Origin: Brachionus rotundiformis | Lineage: Eukaryota > Rotifera > Eurotatoria > Ploima > Brachionidae | Length of the DNA stretch: 64,000 bases | Direction of reading: 5' to 3' | NCBI GenBank assembly: GCA_016802295.1 | Contig: JAESIW010000138.1 | Span: 1,854,521 to 1,918,520, forward strand | Shown here: one piece after another, positions 10,927 through 21,329 of the stretch | Position numbering within the stretch: the first letter of the stretch is position 1 | Layout: every line of letters begins with the position of its first letter | The notes under the pieces: model-generated | Told to the model about the DNA's origin: nothing | The model's database searches: none | The model's input: the letters and a program-made list of their open reading frames with translations, nothing else | Translations under genes and position numbers: made by a program

Positions 10927-12048
10927 ATGAGAATCCAAATAATAGCTTTGTTGCTTTTTCTATTCATTAGCCAAATATTGACAAGTGTAATTTTGCCTAA
11001 ACCAATAGTGATAGCTCATCGTGGTGCAAGTGGTTATCTTCCGGAGCACACTCTGGAGGCTAAAACAGCAGCGTTTTTCATGCAAGCAGATTTTATTGAG
11101 CAAGATGTTATTTTGACCAAAGATAACCATCCAATTGTACTACATGATTTGTATTTGGATGAGGTGACAGATGTGGCATCAAAATATCCAGAGAAAATAC
11201 GACCAGACTCACGTTTCTACGCAATCGACTTTACTTTAGAAGAAATAAAGACATTGAAAGTATTCGAAAGATTCAGGCGTCAAGATCCAATAGTGGCATA
11301 TTATCCACAGCGTTTTCCTTTGGCAAAATCAAATTTTCAAATTAGCACATTGAAAGAAGAGATAGAAATGCTTCAAGGACTTGAAGAAACATTTAAAAGA
11401 ATCTATGCCCTGGATGGTTCGATTGGTACTAATTATTTTAACAGCCACAAGATTGGTCTTTATGTTGAAATAAAAAATCCACAGTTTCATATAGATGAAA
11501 ATAAAGCTAATTTTAGCGAGATAGTTTTAGATTTATTGGATGAATATGGCTATAAAGATAAAAAAAGTAAAATATTCTTGCAGTGTTTTGATCCTAAGGA
11601 GTTAAGACGTATTAGAGAAGAGCTAAAGTGCAATTTATCTTTGGTACAATTGCTTTCAGAAAATCAGATCAGTGATGGCATTGAGTGGACATCTAAAAGT
11701 GGCTTGGAAGAGATCAGTAAATTTGCTGATGGAATAGGACCAGAAAAATCACAATTGATTGATGTTGACGATAATACAAAAAAATGGACTGCATCCGAAC
11801 TTTACCAAAATGCCAAAGAGTTAGGTCTATTTATTCACGCTTATACGTTCAGAATCGATGACTTACCAAAATTTGTTACCAACTGGAATGAATTGCTAGA
11901 CATTTTTCTAAACAAACTCAAAATTGAAGGTCTTTTCACTGATTTTCCAGATCTTACTTTAAATTATATAAATAGTCAAAGTAAGTTTTATATACCAAAA
12001 TTTTTAATATCTATTTGTTTATTCTTTAATGTGTATTTAAAATTGTAA
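10927..12048 (+). CDS. Secreted GlpQ-type glycerophosphodiester phosphodiesterase (transfer candidate)
   Basis: Hydrolyses glycerophosphodiesters to sn-glycerol-3-phosphate and an alcohol. 373 residues in one exon; the ATG at 10927 gives a clean signal peptide (residues 1-21). The GDPD catalytic loop is intact: HRGASGYLPEHTLEAK (His and Glu), then FIEQDVILTKD and IVLHDLYLDEVTDVA. Later blocks FYAIDFTLEEIKTLK, IFLQCFDPKELRRI, ADGIGP and GLFTDFPD follow bacterial periplasmic GlpQ along the whole length, rather than the animal GDE1-7 proteins. About 20 residues after FTDFPD form a hydrophobic C-terminus (SICLFFNVYLKL) that could be a GPI-anchor signal. A GTAAGT at 11981 could instead be a donor to an unseen exon. 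The lack of introns, the prokaryote-like domain and the added eukaryotic-style termini suggest an old acquisition. Confidence 0.88.
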   Translation: MRIQIIALLLFLFISQILTSVILPKPIVIAHRGASGYLPEHTLEAKTAAFFMQADFIEQDVILTKDNHPIVLHDLYLDEVTDVASKYPEKIRPDSRFYAIDFTLEEIKTLKVFERFRRQDPIVAYYPQRFPLAKSNFQISTLKEEIEMLQGLEETFKRIYALDGSIGTNYFNSHKIGLYVEIKNPQFHIDENKANFSEIVLDLLDEYGYKDKKSKIFLQCFDPKELRRIREELKCNLSLVQLLSENQISDGIEWTSKSGLEEISKFADGIGPEKSQLIDVDDNTKKWTASELYQNAKELGLFIHAYTFRIDDLPKFVTNWNELLDIFLNKLKIEGLFTDFPDLTLNYINSQSKFYIPKFLISICLFFNVYLKL

Positions 12049-12400
12049 AATTTAATTCAAAATTTTATTAGATTTATTTATTTTTCTAAATAAAAAATAA
12101 TCTCAAGCCAAAATATTTGTCATTTTTGTTTCTTTTGTTGCAACCTTTATAATACACCTTTAATATTTGCTTAATGAAATTTTAGATAACTTAGTTTTAT
12201 TTGTTAGCTTGAAAAAATTTAGTTTAAGTGCGTAATTAAAATTAATATATTTAAAATAAAAATTCATTTACTTTTAATACAAAAGGTACCAAAATTATTT
12301 GTATCCAAGAATTTTGAGTATTTTTTTAGATTATACAATAAGAAGAAAAAATAAATTAAGCTAAAAATTTTATTTTGAATCTACAACTATCTTGAAAATT
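12049..12400. other. Short convergent intergenic region
   Basis: About 350 bp between two converging genes. AATAAA-like signals on the plus strand near 12092 fit the 3' end of the phosphodiesterase gene. Nothing else is seen. Confidence 0.4.
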
Positions 12401-13987
12401 TCATTTTTTTTGCACTAAGTTTCTATGCATTAGATAAATTGGAATAAAAAATAATAGACAAAGTAAACTGGATATAGTGGCCAGATGGGGAATGATGTAA
12501 GCCGAATTAGCGTTAGTAAATCCGAGCCAATTTTGTGTGTCTGGAACAAAAAAATCCAAAAACACACCAGTGATTTGTTGGAATAGAATTCCGCCAGTTG
12601 CCAGACCCACTATAAACAATGACAATACGAATGAATTAATGTCCAGGAGTTGTTTGGCCAGCATTATTCCAGTTGGGGTCATAGGACCTGAGCACAAACC
12701 TAATAAAGGTATGCATATCCAAAAAAATATGCCAAATTTGGTAAATATTGGAATTATAAACAAAATATTAATAAAAAAATTTAGGCTTAAAATTAGGATA
12801 AAAAATAAAATGGTGTCTATTTTAAAAGCTAAATATGCAGCTAGAAATCTGCCAATTATAAAAAACGCCCAGAACAATGTTTGTACAATTATGAATACTT
12901 GTATTTCTAATTTAGCTGGACCCAAAGTTAAATAGGTTATCATAAATCTACTTAATATGGTAAAATAGCCTTGATTAAATAGAAAAACTATAAAAAATAA
13001 AAGTATCTGTAGCATCATTCGATTATACTGTTTTTTTGTTAGATAGGCAAGTTTTTCATGACCAACAAATAGTCGTTTAAAGAAAAGAGAAAATTTATTC
13101 TCGGTCAGAGAACTAGAAGTGCCTATTGAACTAGTTTCCATGTTTAATTCTTCACCAAGCAGAACCAATTTTTTGCGGTTTTTTTCGTATTTGAGCCGAT
13201 TTTTGTTCTCAGCTATTTGAGCATAAAAGAACAAAACAGAAACAGACACAGCTACCAGTGACGAGATCCAATAGGGCCATTTTAAGTTGATACCATCCAT
13301 TGTTACTGTGGAATTGAATATTTCAGTGTTGTTTGATTTGTATGGATCGAATTTGATGAACGGCTTGGCCAACTGTGTGGCAAATATGGCGCCAATTCCA
13401 TATCCAGCATGCATTGCATTTATAGGACTTGTATTTATTCCATTCCATAGATTTAAAATTATGTGATTGCCGCCTAGATCGTACACAGCTTGAGCCAGAC
13501 CTTGGCACAAAAAGTATATTGTTTGGGTAAAATAATTCTTAGTGATTGGAATGAGAAAGTTTGATAAAGCAATTAGGCCAGAGGAGAAAGCCATTAAGTT
13601 CTCGGAGTGTTTCGAGTATTTGTCAAGAACAAGACCGAACAGGACGGTCAGAGTTAAGTAGCCAACATTGCGCAGCACCAAAGCAAACGATATACTCGAA
13701 TAATTAACTTGAAGATAGATCTTTAAGTCCTCAAATGTGGGACCTATTATTTCAAAATTGAGGCCAAATGATATCCAAGCAAATATTAAAAGAATGGTTT
13801 TGATAAAACGATAGTAGAGTGTATAAGATTCGCTTTTATTTCTGTTTCGAAGACTGGTCTGACTAGCGTATAGTGGATCGAAATTTTCCGAGTCGTCTAC
13901 TGGTCTTGGGTCAACATCAACACTGTTTTCGGAATCTAGTGATTCCATGGAAAAGTGTCTCTTAATTTGTGTATTCGTTGAACTCAT
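12401..13987 (-). CDS. Major facilitator sugar transporter, MFSD4 / Na+-dependent glucose transporter 1-like
   Basis: A 12-helix carrier of 528 residues in a single exon. A hydrophilic N-tail with Ser/Asp clusters (1-56) precedes TM1 (ILLIFAWISFGLNFEIIGPT). The family marks are the early GPTFEDLK block, the loop-2 MFS motif region (GLVLDKYSKH), the ICQG-like FLCQGLAQAVYDLGGNHIIL and NAMHAGYGIGAIFA in TM4-5, and GLCSGPMTPTGIMLAKQ with GLATGGILFQQITGVFLD in the second half. These fit the MFSD4/Naglt1 group, which carries glucose or related sugars across the plasma membrane; the substrate here is inferred only. The start ATG at 13987 is the first in frame. It converges on the phosphodiesterase gene with a 350 bp gap. 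No intron was needed to keep the frame. Confidence 0.8.
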   Translation of the reverse strand: MSSTNTQIKRHFSMESLDSENSVDVDPRPVDDSENFDPLYASQTSLRNRNKSESYTLYYRFIKTILLIFAWISFGLNFEIIGPTFEDLKIYLQVNYSSISFALVLRNVGYLTLTVLFGLVLDKYSKHSENLMAFSSGLIALSNFLIPITKNYFTQTIYFLCQGLAQAVYDLGGNHIILNLWNGINTSPINAMHAGYGIGAIFATQLAKPFIKFDPYKSNNTEIFNSTVTMDGINLKWPYWISSLVAVSVSVLFFYAQIAENKNRLKYEKNRKKLVLLGEELNMETSSIGTSSSLTENKFSLFFKRLFVGHEKLAYLTKKQYNRMMLQILLFFIVFLFNQGYFTILSRFMITYLTLGPAKLEIQVFIIVQTLFWAFFIIGRFLAAYLAFKIDTILFFILILSLNFFINILFIIPIFTKFGIFFWICIPLLGLCSGPMTPTGIMLAKQLLDINSFVLSLFIVGLATGGILFQQITGVFLDFFVPDTQNWLGFTNANSAYIIPHLATISSLLCLLFFIPIYLMHRNLVQKK

Positions 13988-14732
13988 TCAAGCTGCTTGG
14001 CTCAAATTTTAAACATAAAGAGAAAAGTTCCACATAAACTTTAAGTTTTAAAATAAAGTTTTCATAATTTATTGAAATTTTAATGTTTGTAAGGTTTATT
14101 AAAATTTATAATTTTAATTTATTTTGATTGATTAAAATAAAAGTAAAATTTTGTTATCTATTTCAATTTAACACTTGACTCAAATTCTAAATTTACTTCT
14201 AAATGAATTTTGATCATAAAATATAAATTTAATTTATTTTAATTTTCGTTTTTGCTGATATAAAAATCAACTTGAAAAAAGAAACAATTTTGATTTAGAG
14301 GGTTATTTGTCTAATTATTTTAGACGAAATTTAAAATTAGCATTTTTAGTTTATGAATTTTTTATATTTTTATTAACGATTACTTTTTATACTTGTTTAA
14401 AGATATTTAAACCACAAACAAAAGTATTAAAAATTATTTTTCTAAAAAAAAAGTCTAAAAAAGATAACATTTTTATGTTTATTTTATATCAGAAAAATTT
14501 AAATATTATTTATTTTTTAGGTAATGTAATTTATAGAAAAAAAAACAAATGTCGAATGAATTAGCTCGATTAAGTCATCTCGAAATAATGAGTTTTTTTT
14601 TTAAGACAAATTTAAACACCTTTCGTTGAGTGCATGTGTATTAGTTCATGAATGAGAAAAATTTCTAATATAATAAACAAACTGAATAAAATGTGAATTT
14701 TAAAAATTTTTTAAAAAAGCTAATTTTAAAAA
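13988..14732. other. AT-rich spacer between divergent MFS and RPB10 genes
   Basis: About 740 bp. An open frame of 85 codons at 14307-14564 is almost entirely Lys/Ile/Phe/Asn/Leu, which is what random A/T sequence gives, so I do not call it a gene. Both promoters must lie here. Confidence 0.4.
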
Positions 14733-14993
14733 ATGATCATACCAATACGTTGTTTTACATGTGGTAAAGTAATAGGCAATAAATGGGAGACTTTTTTTGA
14801 ACTAGTGCATTCAGGATATGCCGAAGGGTTAGTTTTGATAGACATTATTTTTACTTAAGATTAAATTGTTTTAAATTTTTTTAGCGAAGCACTGGACGCC
14901 ATCAATTTAAAGAGATATTGCTGCAGAAGAATGCTTTTATCCCATGTAGATCTAATTGAAAAACTTCTCAACTATGCTCCACTACACGTCTAA
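14733..14993 (+). CDS. POLR2L: DNA-directed RNA polymerases I, II and III subunit RPABC5 (RPB10)
   Basis: The smallest zinc-binding subunit shared by the three nuclear RNA polymerases. It helps hold the Rpb3/Rpb11 platform. It is easy to miss because both exons are short: 14733-14827 and 14885-14993, split by a 57-nt intron after GYAEG. The 67-residue product has the same length as the human protein and begins MIIPIRCFTCGKVIGNKW. It carries the zinc site as CFTCGK near the start plus the CC pair in LKRYCCRRMLLSHVDLIEKL, and ends NYAPLHV. All four zinc cysteines are present. Similarity to human RPB10 is near-complete across the protein. Confidence 0.96.
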
Positions 14994-15773
14994 TCTTTGT
15001 CAAGGAAACAAATTTTTTGTTCAAATATTTGTCTTAAAAATGATAAACAAATAAAATTGTAAAAATAAATCCCAAATAAAGTTCTTTTTTTTGTTTCTAT
15101 TCATTAAAGATAATTGGCTGAATATTTTTGTTCTTGATGGACATAAAATTCAAATGAAGTGAACTTGTCACACATATTTGAGAAAAATAAATATAAACTA
15201 AGAATGAGATAAGGTCACACTGAGAGAAATGTCTTTTATTTATCTAAATTTGATCGATATGTTTCTCAAACATGAGAAGAAACTTTTCCGGTCGCTTATC
15301 ATTAAATAATCTCTTGCATATTTGTATAGGAAGCATAACTTAAGAAAATAAAATGGGAAAAAAGGTAAATCGCTGCATACATGGTTGACTTGAACATGCT
15401 TGAAATTTAATTTAGACTATAACCAGATAGTTTTTTTTATAATCTGAACTTTTATCTATTATAAAAAGGAAATAATCAAAATGTTAATAAAAAAATTAGG
15501 TCTTTTAGAAAAAACTAATTAATTTTCAAAAAAAATAAATTTTTCTAAGTCTGTTTGATCTATTGATTGGTGCTAAAAGGACAGAACAAAAGCTAGCGAT
15601 TAGCGACCCTCATTATCAATAACACATACGTGATTTGAAGTCTTTCTTTTTGGCATCTTTCCGAATGACATTGTCCATTGATTTGATTTTGGATATTTTC
15701 AAATTTGATAATGATTACTAATGATATATTTAGCTTAATGGTATTTAAATAATTTTAATAATAAAAAAAAAGC

Positions 15774-15842
15774 TCAACCTAAAGGAGATTGGAACTAAAG
15801 GCCTTTCGGTTAACTGCCACAATTTTAAAGCGCAAATTGAGA
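15774..15842 (-). pseudogene. Decayed tRNA-Asn relic
   Basis: On the minus strand this aligns without gaps over about 37 bases to the T arm, variable loop and anticodon arm of the intact tRNA-Asn genes further right. The anticodon-arm bases CCTTTCGGTTAAC (plus-strand reading, 15802-15814) are preserved and the T-loop part is about half changed. The acceptor and D-arm side is barely recognisable. It would not fold as a tRNA. Confidence 0.5.
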
Positions 15843-17422
15843 ATTAGTAAAAGTTTTAGATTATAGATAAAAATTTAGATTCCATCAGGTATCAAAAAAC
15901 TACAAACTGAAAGCCAAAGATAACAAATAATTAAATTTTTTATTACTTTATTTAAATGTTTTTAAGGTAAAACATAAATATTCTGATGATTATTTCTATA
16001 AAGAACAAATGCAAATTTGTCTGATTTAAAAGAGTAAATATCACACACACATATAAAGTAATTAAAATTTAAATGCCAAATTGTCAGACATAAAATTTAA
16101 ATTTTCGGTAATGTCTTCTTTATTCTTTTTTTTTTATTTTTTTTCTAGTTTAGAATTATTTCTTAACAAAAATTTTAGACAAAAAAATTGTCTATTTTGT
16201 CGGACAAAGAGCTAATCATCAGACCAAAACTTGCCAAAGAAGAACTTAATTGGTTCGATTGCATTGCAGCCAAGCTGTAATTTGCCAGCAAGGTGTAATC
16301 AAAAATAGAATAGGCTTTCGAACACAAACTCAGCACATATATCACATAAATTATTATTATGTCTTTATTTCTAATACTTCTTCTAGGTTTATTGCTTTGA
16401 ATTTTAAGTTGAACAATGGCAAAGCTTGTTGCTTCAATTTAGTTGAAGATAACACCTTTAGATATCGTTTTCATAAGACAGTTGAAATTATATCTGCAGC
16501 AATGGAGTTCAGGTGAGTGCTGCGACCGATGCGGCATGTAAATGTCAAATGGGCATAAATTAGAGCGCATCGGTACGTTTATGGATCTGGCGATTGTTTG
16601 CCATTTTACTTAACCAGCAATTTATTTGATATATTTAATATTCCATATATATACACAAATAAATATATATGGAACTATATAATGAAATTGAGCGCACCAT
16701 AAATCTGTTATTTGATAGGGTATTTTAATTTTATTCTGATAGGTGAGTTTTGCTCTAGCAAAGCACCGCCAAATTTAATTAATGATTTGTTTGTAAACGA
16801 CTTAGTTAGACTGTTGAGCTATACCTGAAAATAGGCTTGAAATAAAATCTAGCGATTAGGTTAATTTAAATAAAAAAGATTAGAGCAACCGCTACAAACT
16901 TTATTCTATTTGTATTTACTCAAGAATTAGAATAATTTGAATTTAAAAGCAACTATTACATTCTTTATAATGATATAATCCCATCGATCGGTTCCGATCG
17001 GTTCCGAGTTTGCTCATCACGTGACCAGCTATGGTCAAAAACAAATTACAAAATGCTCAAAATTAGAAAAATTATTGTTGCGATGAGCGTAAAATTTGGG
17101 ACATGGAAAATATGGAAGCAATGTTTGGCTAATTTAAGGCAATGGTTGGCGTGTAATTGATCACGTACACAGCCAAATGGGCAAAATTTATTTTTAATTA
17201 ATTTTAATTTTATAGTTTAAGGTTGTTTGTGAGCAAAAAATTATATATACATAGAAAAAAATTTTTTTCTTCTTTTTATTTTTATTTTAAAAGAGGTCAA
17301 TCGAGATATTTTACTATCTATTCTCTATTAAATCTTTATCGCCAACATGTTTGCTTCAGTGAACATTACAAATGAGTCAGGTATGAAATTTAGAGTGATT
17401 GAACATTTTATTACTTTTTAAT

Positions 17423-17632
17423 ATGAAGCGAAAACAAAAAAAAATAGAAAAAAAAGATAGCGAGGCAATAATAATCAGAAATGAGATGAGAATGAATAGA
17501 TTCATAGATAGATTCCTGGCCCGGGGGCCTAGACTAGCAGTCTTCCTGATTGCCAGGACGAGCCTAGCAAAATGGCTAAATGACGAAATTGCTAGTCTGA
17601 TAAGAGAGCTCTTGAACACTCGACACAATTAG
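17423..17632 (+). CDS. Unassigned small open frame, 69 residues
   Basis: ATG at 17423, stop at 17630. The peptide is basic, with a helical-looking second half (FLARGPRLAVFLIARTSL, then AKWLNDEIASLIREL), and the local GC is higher than in the flanks. I know no family for it. The same bases form inverted repeats (17531-17598), so the sequence may be kept for another reason. Weak support: no neighbour gene, no splice context and no homologue recognised. Confidence 0.15.
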   Translation: MKRKQKKIEKKDSEAIIIRNEMRMNRFIDRFLARGPRLAVFLIARTSLAKWLNDEIASLIRELLNTRHN

Positions 17633-20201
17633 CAAAAAAAAATTTTAATTTAGAGTCCGGGCAGATAAAAGAATTTTGTTGTGTTCGAAATGATAACAAG
17701 AAAATAGTTCTCTAGAACTCTAATGCAATGCCACATTTCAAATTCACATTTAAGTGATAAGATTTGGAGTTTTTAAGAGTAGGTGATTAGCTTTTAAGAG
17801 AAGAAACGACGAAATTGCAAGCTGAATAATAAGGCAAGCGGATTGCAGAGATGCTTTTGTTTTATCTTAGAATAATAAAATTTTGAAATTTCAGTAATAT
17901 TATATATATAAAATTTTTTTTTCTAAAGTTCAGCTAAGCTAGCAACTATCAAACTAAGAACACAGAATAAAATGAAACAAAAAAGTTACTTAATAAAATC
18001 ATGCGCTTTTATGGCAGGTAGACTTAAAAAACAAAAACTAGAATTTTTACTGATATGAAATTTGAACAAAATAAGAAAATCAAATAGAAATAAAATAAAA
18101 TTTATTCTTCAGCAATTTAAAATTATTATTAGTTTTTTTTATTTTTATCTTGGTAATAGTTATATTGAGAGTCGAGTCGTAAGCCTATGACTTTGCGTGT
18201 GTACATGTGTGCAGTAAAGTAAAAGCGTTTCGAACAATTACAAAACACAGTGGACATTCTAGGCTTTGCATGCACTAATCGCCGAGCTAGATTTCTGATT
18301 GGCTGATTTGACTCGGTAGACGAACAACATCGAGGCATCCTATCCTGCGTTGTTAGATGCGATCACTTGAATGTATGAGAAAGTGGCATCGGCAATAGAG
18401 ACACACATGCTTTTCAAATAAAAGTGTTGCAGCTATTTCAATTATAATAATAATTTTTTGCTCTTTTTTCATTTTAGTAAATTTAAATGCCGGCAGCTAT
18501 TTATCTACTGGACTTTTATTCAAATAGACAAGGCTAGTAACCTAATTTAGTAGTATCAATGAGGTTATTTTTTTTGGTCATTTTTTTGGTTAATATCTGC
18601 AATTTTTTCTCTTTGTATCTTTTTTTTTTATTTTTTGCTTGCTAAATTTTGTTTATTTTGGAATTAAAATGTTTTCTCTCATTGTGAATTGGTTCTAATT
18701 CATAATTGTTATATTATTTTACCTGTGTGCTGACTCTTATCTATTGTTTTATGGAATATAATTAGTTTCCATGTCGGAAATTGTGCTCGAACACCATCGA
18801 AGCACACTCGAGCTCGGAGCATCGCGAGCATAGGCTTAGCGAAGCCCGGCTAAAGATAACATAATCGCCGTATAAATATTTGTGCGGCTTTATGCAATCA
18901 AGAGAGATAGATAGGCAGATAGAGCGAGAGAGCGAAAGGCTTAGGCAATACATAAAATAGAGAAATACAGAGGATATATTGATGGCTCTGTGTGTGTGTA
19001 TGTGAGTGTGTTTGTACTCTCGAGCCGAGTGACATACTTTCGACTCTAATTATCTATTCATAAAATTTCTAGTTCATAGATATATCTAATCAGGTATATA
19101 TGGACATAATTGAGAGTGTGTGTATGTCCTTTCGTACATGATAATATTTCTTGAATGCGTATCGTTTTTCTTCTTAGAATCGTATGGAGACACATATAGA
19201 TAATATTCAAATATTTATTATTATCTATCTATATATATATTAGTTCTAATAGGAGATTTGCGAATAGAATAAGGAATATTTCTAGCTTTGTATTCTAGCC
19301 AATGAGATATACTGAAAAATAATAAATTACCTTTTGTTTTCTCAAATAGAAAATCTAGTTTTCATTAGTTTCAAATTCCAAAACGCTCAGATATTCAAAT
19401 TTCTAATCTCAATAAAATAAAAAAATATAAAGAATTTTTTTTTGCTAAAAAAAGGTAAGAATTTTCTCCTTATTCTCCGATAAAGAAAAAAAGTAAAGAC
19501 TGCACAAATAGAACAAACATAGTTGGAGGAAATACTTTTTGCTTAATCCGCATCACTGTCCATTCCAATAGATAACAGGATGTTGTGGCATCGGATTACA
19601 CTAGCACTATACAAGAAATAGTTTCGTGCTTTAATTAGACAAGAATATTTTTCTCGTGTCCAGTAATTATATTTTGATTGGAATTTTTTAGTTATCCATG
19701 GACAAATATTTGCACAAGACTTTATGAACAAGAAATATATCAGCACGGTGTACAGTCAGCCACAATTGGTCCTATTTTTTCCTCTAGCAAACACAAAATT
19801 CGTAAGCAAATAAGAGGATATGGGGTAGGATAAGCGGATGTTCGAGTTGTGTGTGGGGTGGGGGTATGTGGAGGGGTGAATGGGTCACTGGCACAGGTAA
19901 GTAAACAGCTTATGAGGAAATTGGTAGATAACGCCCTGGAAACGATATTTATTTACGTCACATAGACAATAATTAAGGGAGTGGCGATTCGTGTCATTTG
20001 CCTATCTATATTAGACTAGTCGATTCAAGTTGATAAAACGTCACAATAAAATGGAATTTAGTTCTAGAGGGCTAGTTCAATTAGTTGTAAATTCCACTCG
20101 CGGCTATTGCTTAATCGCGATGAGCTCAGATAAATAAATAGCTTGAATATTTGGTAGAAAAGAAAAAGAGCAAGAGACAGAGAGAAGATATAAGGTAGAA
20201 T

Positions 20202-20231
20202 AAGAAAGAAAGAAAGAGAGAGAGAGAGAGG
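20202..20231. repeat. (GA/GAAA)n microsatellite
   Basis: GAAAGAAAGAAAGAGA passes into a pure (AG)n run ending at 20230. It lies in the gene-poor region upstream of the zinc-finger gene. Confidence 0.8.
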
Positions 20232-20752
20232 ATTTAATAGAAATTATCTAATTTGGACAAAGATTAAGCGGATGATAAGACTTAAATCTGATAGGTCAAC
20301 GACAAAGAAATTTGTCATTTTCGAATAGAAGCCGGCATGGCCTAATCGGGCCAAACTAATTGCTTTCTTTTCTTCATTTCTTTTCTTTTCTATTCTTTAT
20401 TTCTTTTACTTTGTATCATTTATCTATCTATATATCTCTCTATAAATCAAATCGAACTTTATAAGTGTTTTATCATAACAAACAAAAAAATGTAAAAATT
20501 TTTTATAAAATTTTATTAGATAATTTAAATTAGTAAGTTAGTCGATTAAAAGCTAAAACAGAGAAAATAAAAAATTAGTTACAAACAAATAAAAAAGAAC
20601 ACTTTAATTTGAAATTGCAGCAAATCTAGAAAAATAAAAGAGAGAAGCAAAACTGGGATTTCAGACCAAAGATCTGTTAGTGCATAATTGTTCTGTTAAA
20701 CAACTGAAAAAAAGCATGGCTCTTGTTCTTGTTTAAGTCAAGTCTAATTTTA

Positions 20753-20829
20753 GCTCTCTCTCTCTCTCTTTTTGTTCTTCTCTCTCTTTTTATTCTCTCG
20801 TTCTAGCTTTCTCTTTTTCTCTCTTTCAC
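20753..20829. repeat. (CT)n-rich simple repeat
   Basis: A CTCTCTCT run at 20754-20769 is followed by pyrimidine-rich sequence with repeated CTCTCT and TTCTCT units to 20829. Confidence 0.75.
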
Positions 20830-21284
20830 TCTCGTTACATGCTTCTAGTGTTCAATTTAGCTTCGCTTTATGGCCGTAAGTGTCTGATTATGGCACTGAT
20901 AGAAGAGAAGTGCATTGTGGCGGATTAAAGCGTCCGCTCTAGATGCTATCTAACAATTGTCGCTAGCTAGCACAGATTTGGCAGATAGCGAATCAAAGCA
21001 ATTAATTTTCTTTATAGATAAATCTATTCTAGTGTTTACTGAAGGATTAAATTCGTCCCCAAAAAAAGGGCCGGGCCAAATTCAGTATTTAAAATTTGAC
21101 ATGATAAATAGAAATATGCATATTTATGTATAGGTAGAAAAGTAAGAGCACAAACATTCCTTCTCGTATCATCGTTGTCATTTTCGAAATTAATTAATTA
21201 ATTATTTGGCTACGATGTTTTAATCTTCTTTACAGACTGTTGGACTTGATAAATTTCAAGCACATACAACAACAATAAGAGAAT

Positions 21285-21329
21285 ACTACTACTACTACTA
21301 CTTCTACTAGTTGTAGTAGTTGTAGTAGA
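21285..21329. repeat. (TAC)n/(GTA)n trinucleotide inverted repeat
   Basis: A (TAC)n run is followed after the CTAG centre at 21307 by (GTA)n-like sequence. The two arms can pair with about 14 of 17 bases. It lies about 430 bp upstream of the zinc-finger start. Confidence 0.65.

Noticed and set aside
10927..12048. Bacterial contamination as the source of the GlpQ-like gene
   Set aside because: It is embedded in AT-rich animal sequence, shares its codon bias, has a eukaryotic-style tail and lies between intact animal genes.
14307..14564. 85-codon forward open frame
   Set aside because: Composed almost only of Lys, Asn, Ile, Leu and Phe, as expected from random A/T sequence, with no homology or splice context.
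15600..15680. Short reverse frame (MSFGKMPKRKTSNHVCVIDN..)
   Set aside because: Only about 23 codons; too short to support without conservation data.
16250..16516. 88-codon forward frame in the regulatory region
   Set aside because: Starts at a non-ATG codon and has mixed composition; no motif recognised. The nucleotide-level inverted repeat next to it is a better explanation of the local GC.
18129..18338. 69-codon reverse open frame with several Cys
   Set aside because: No family likeness, no start context, and it ends in poly-Asn/Lys noise.
20202..20829. Regular short repeats that might suggest a CRISPR-like array
   Set aside because: They are simple GA and CT microsatellites without spacers, in an animal genome.
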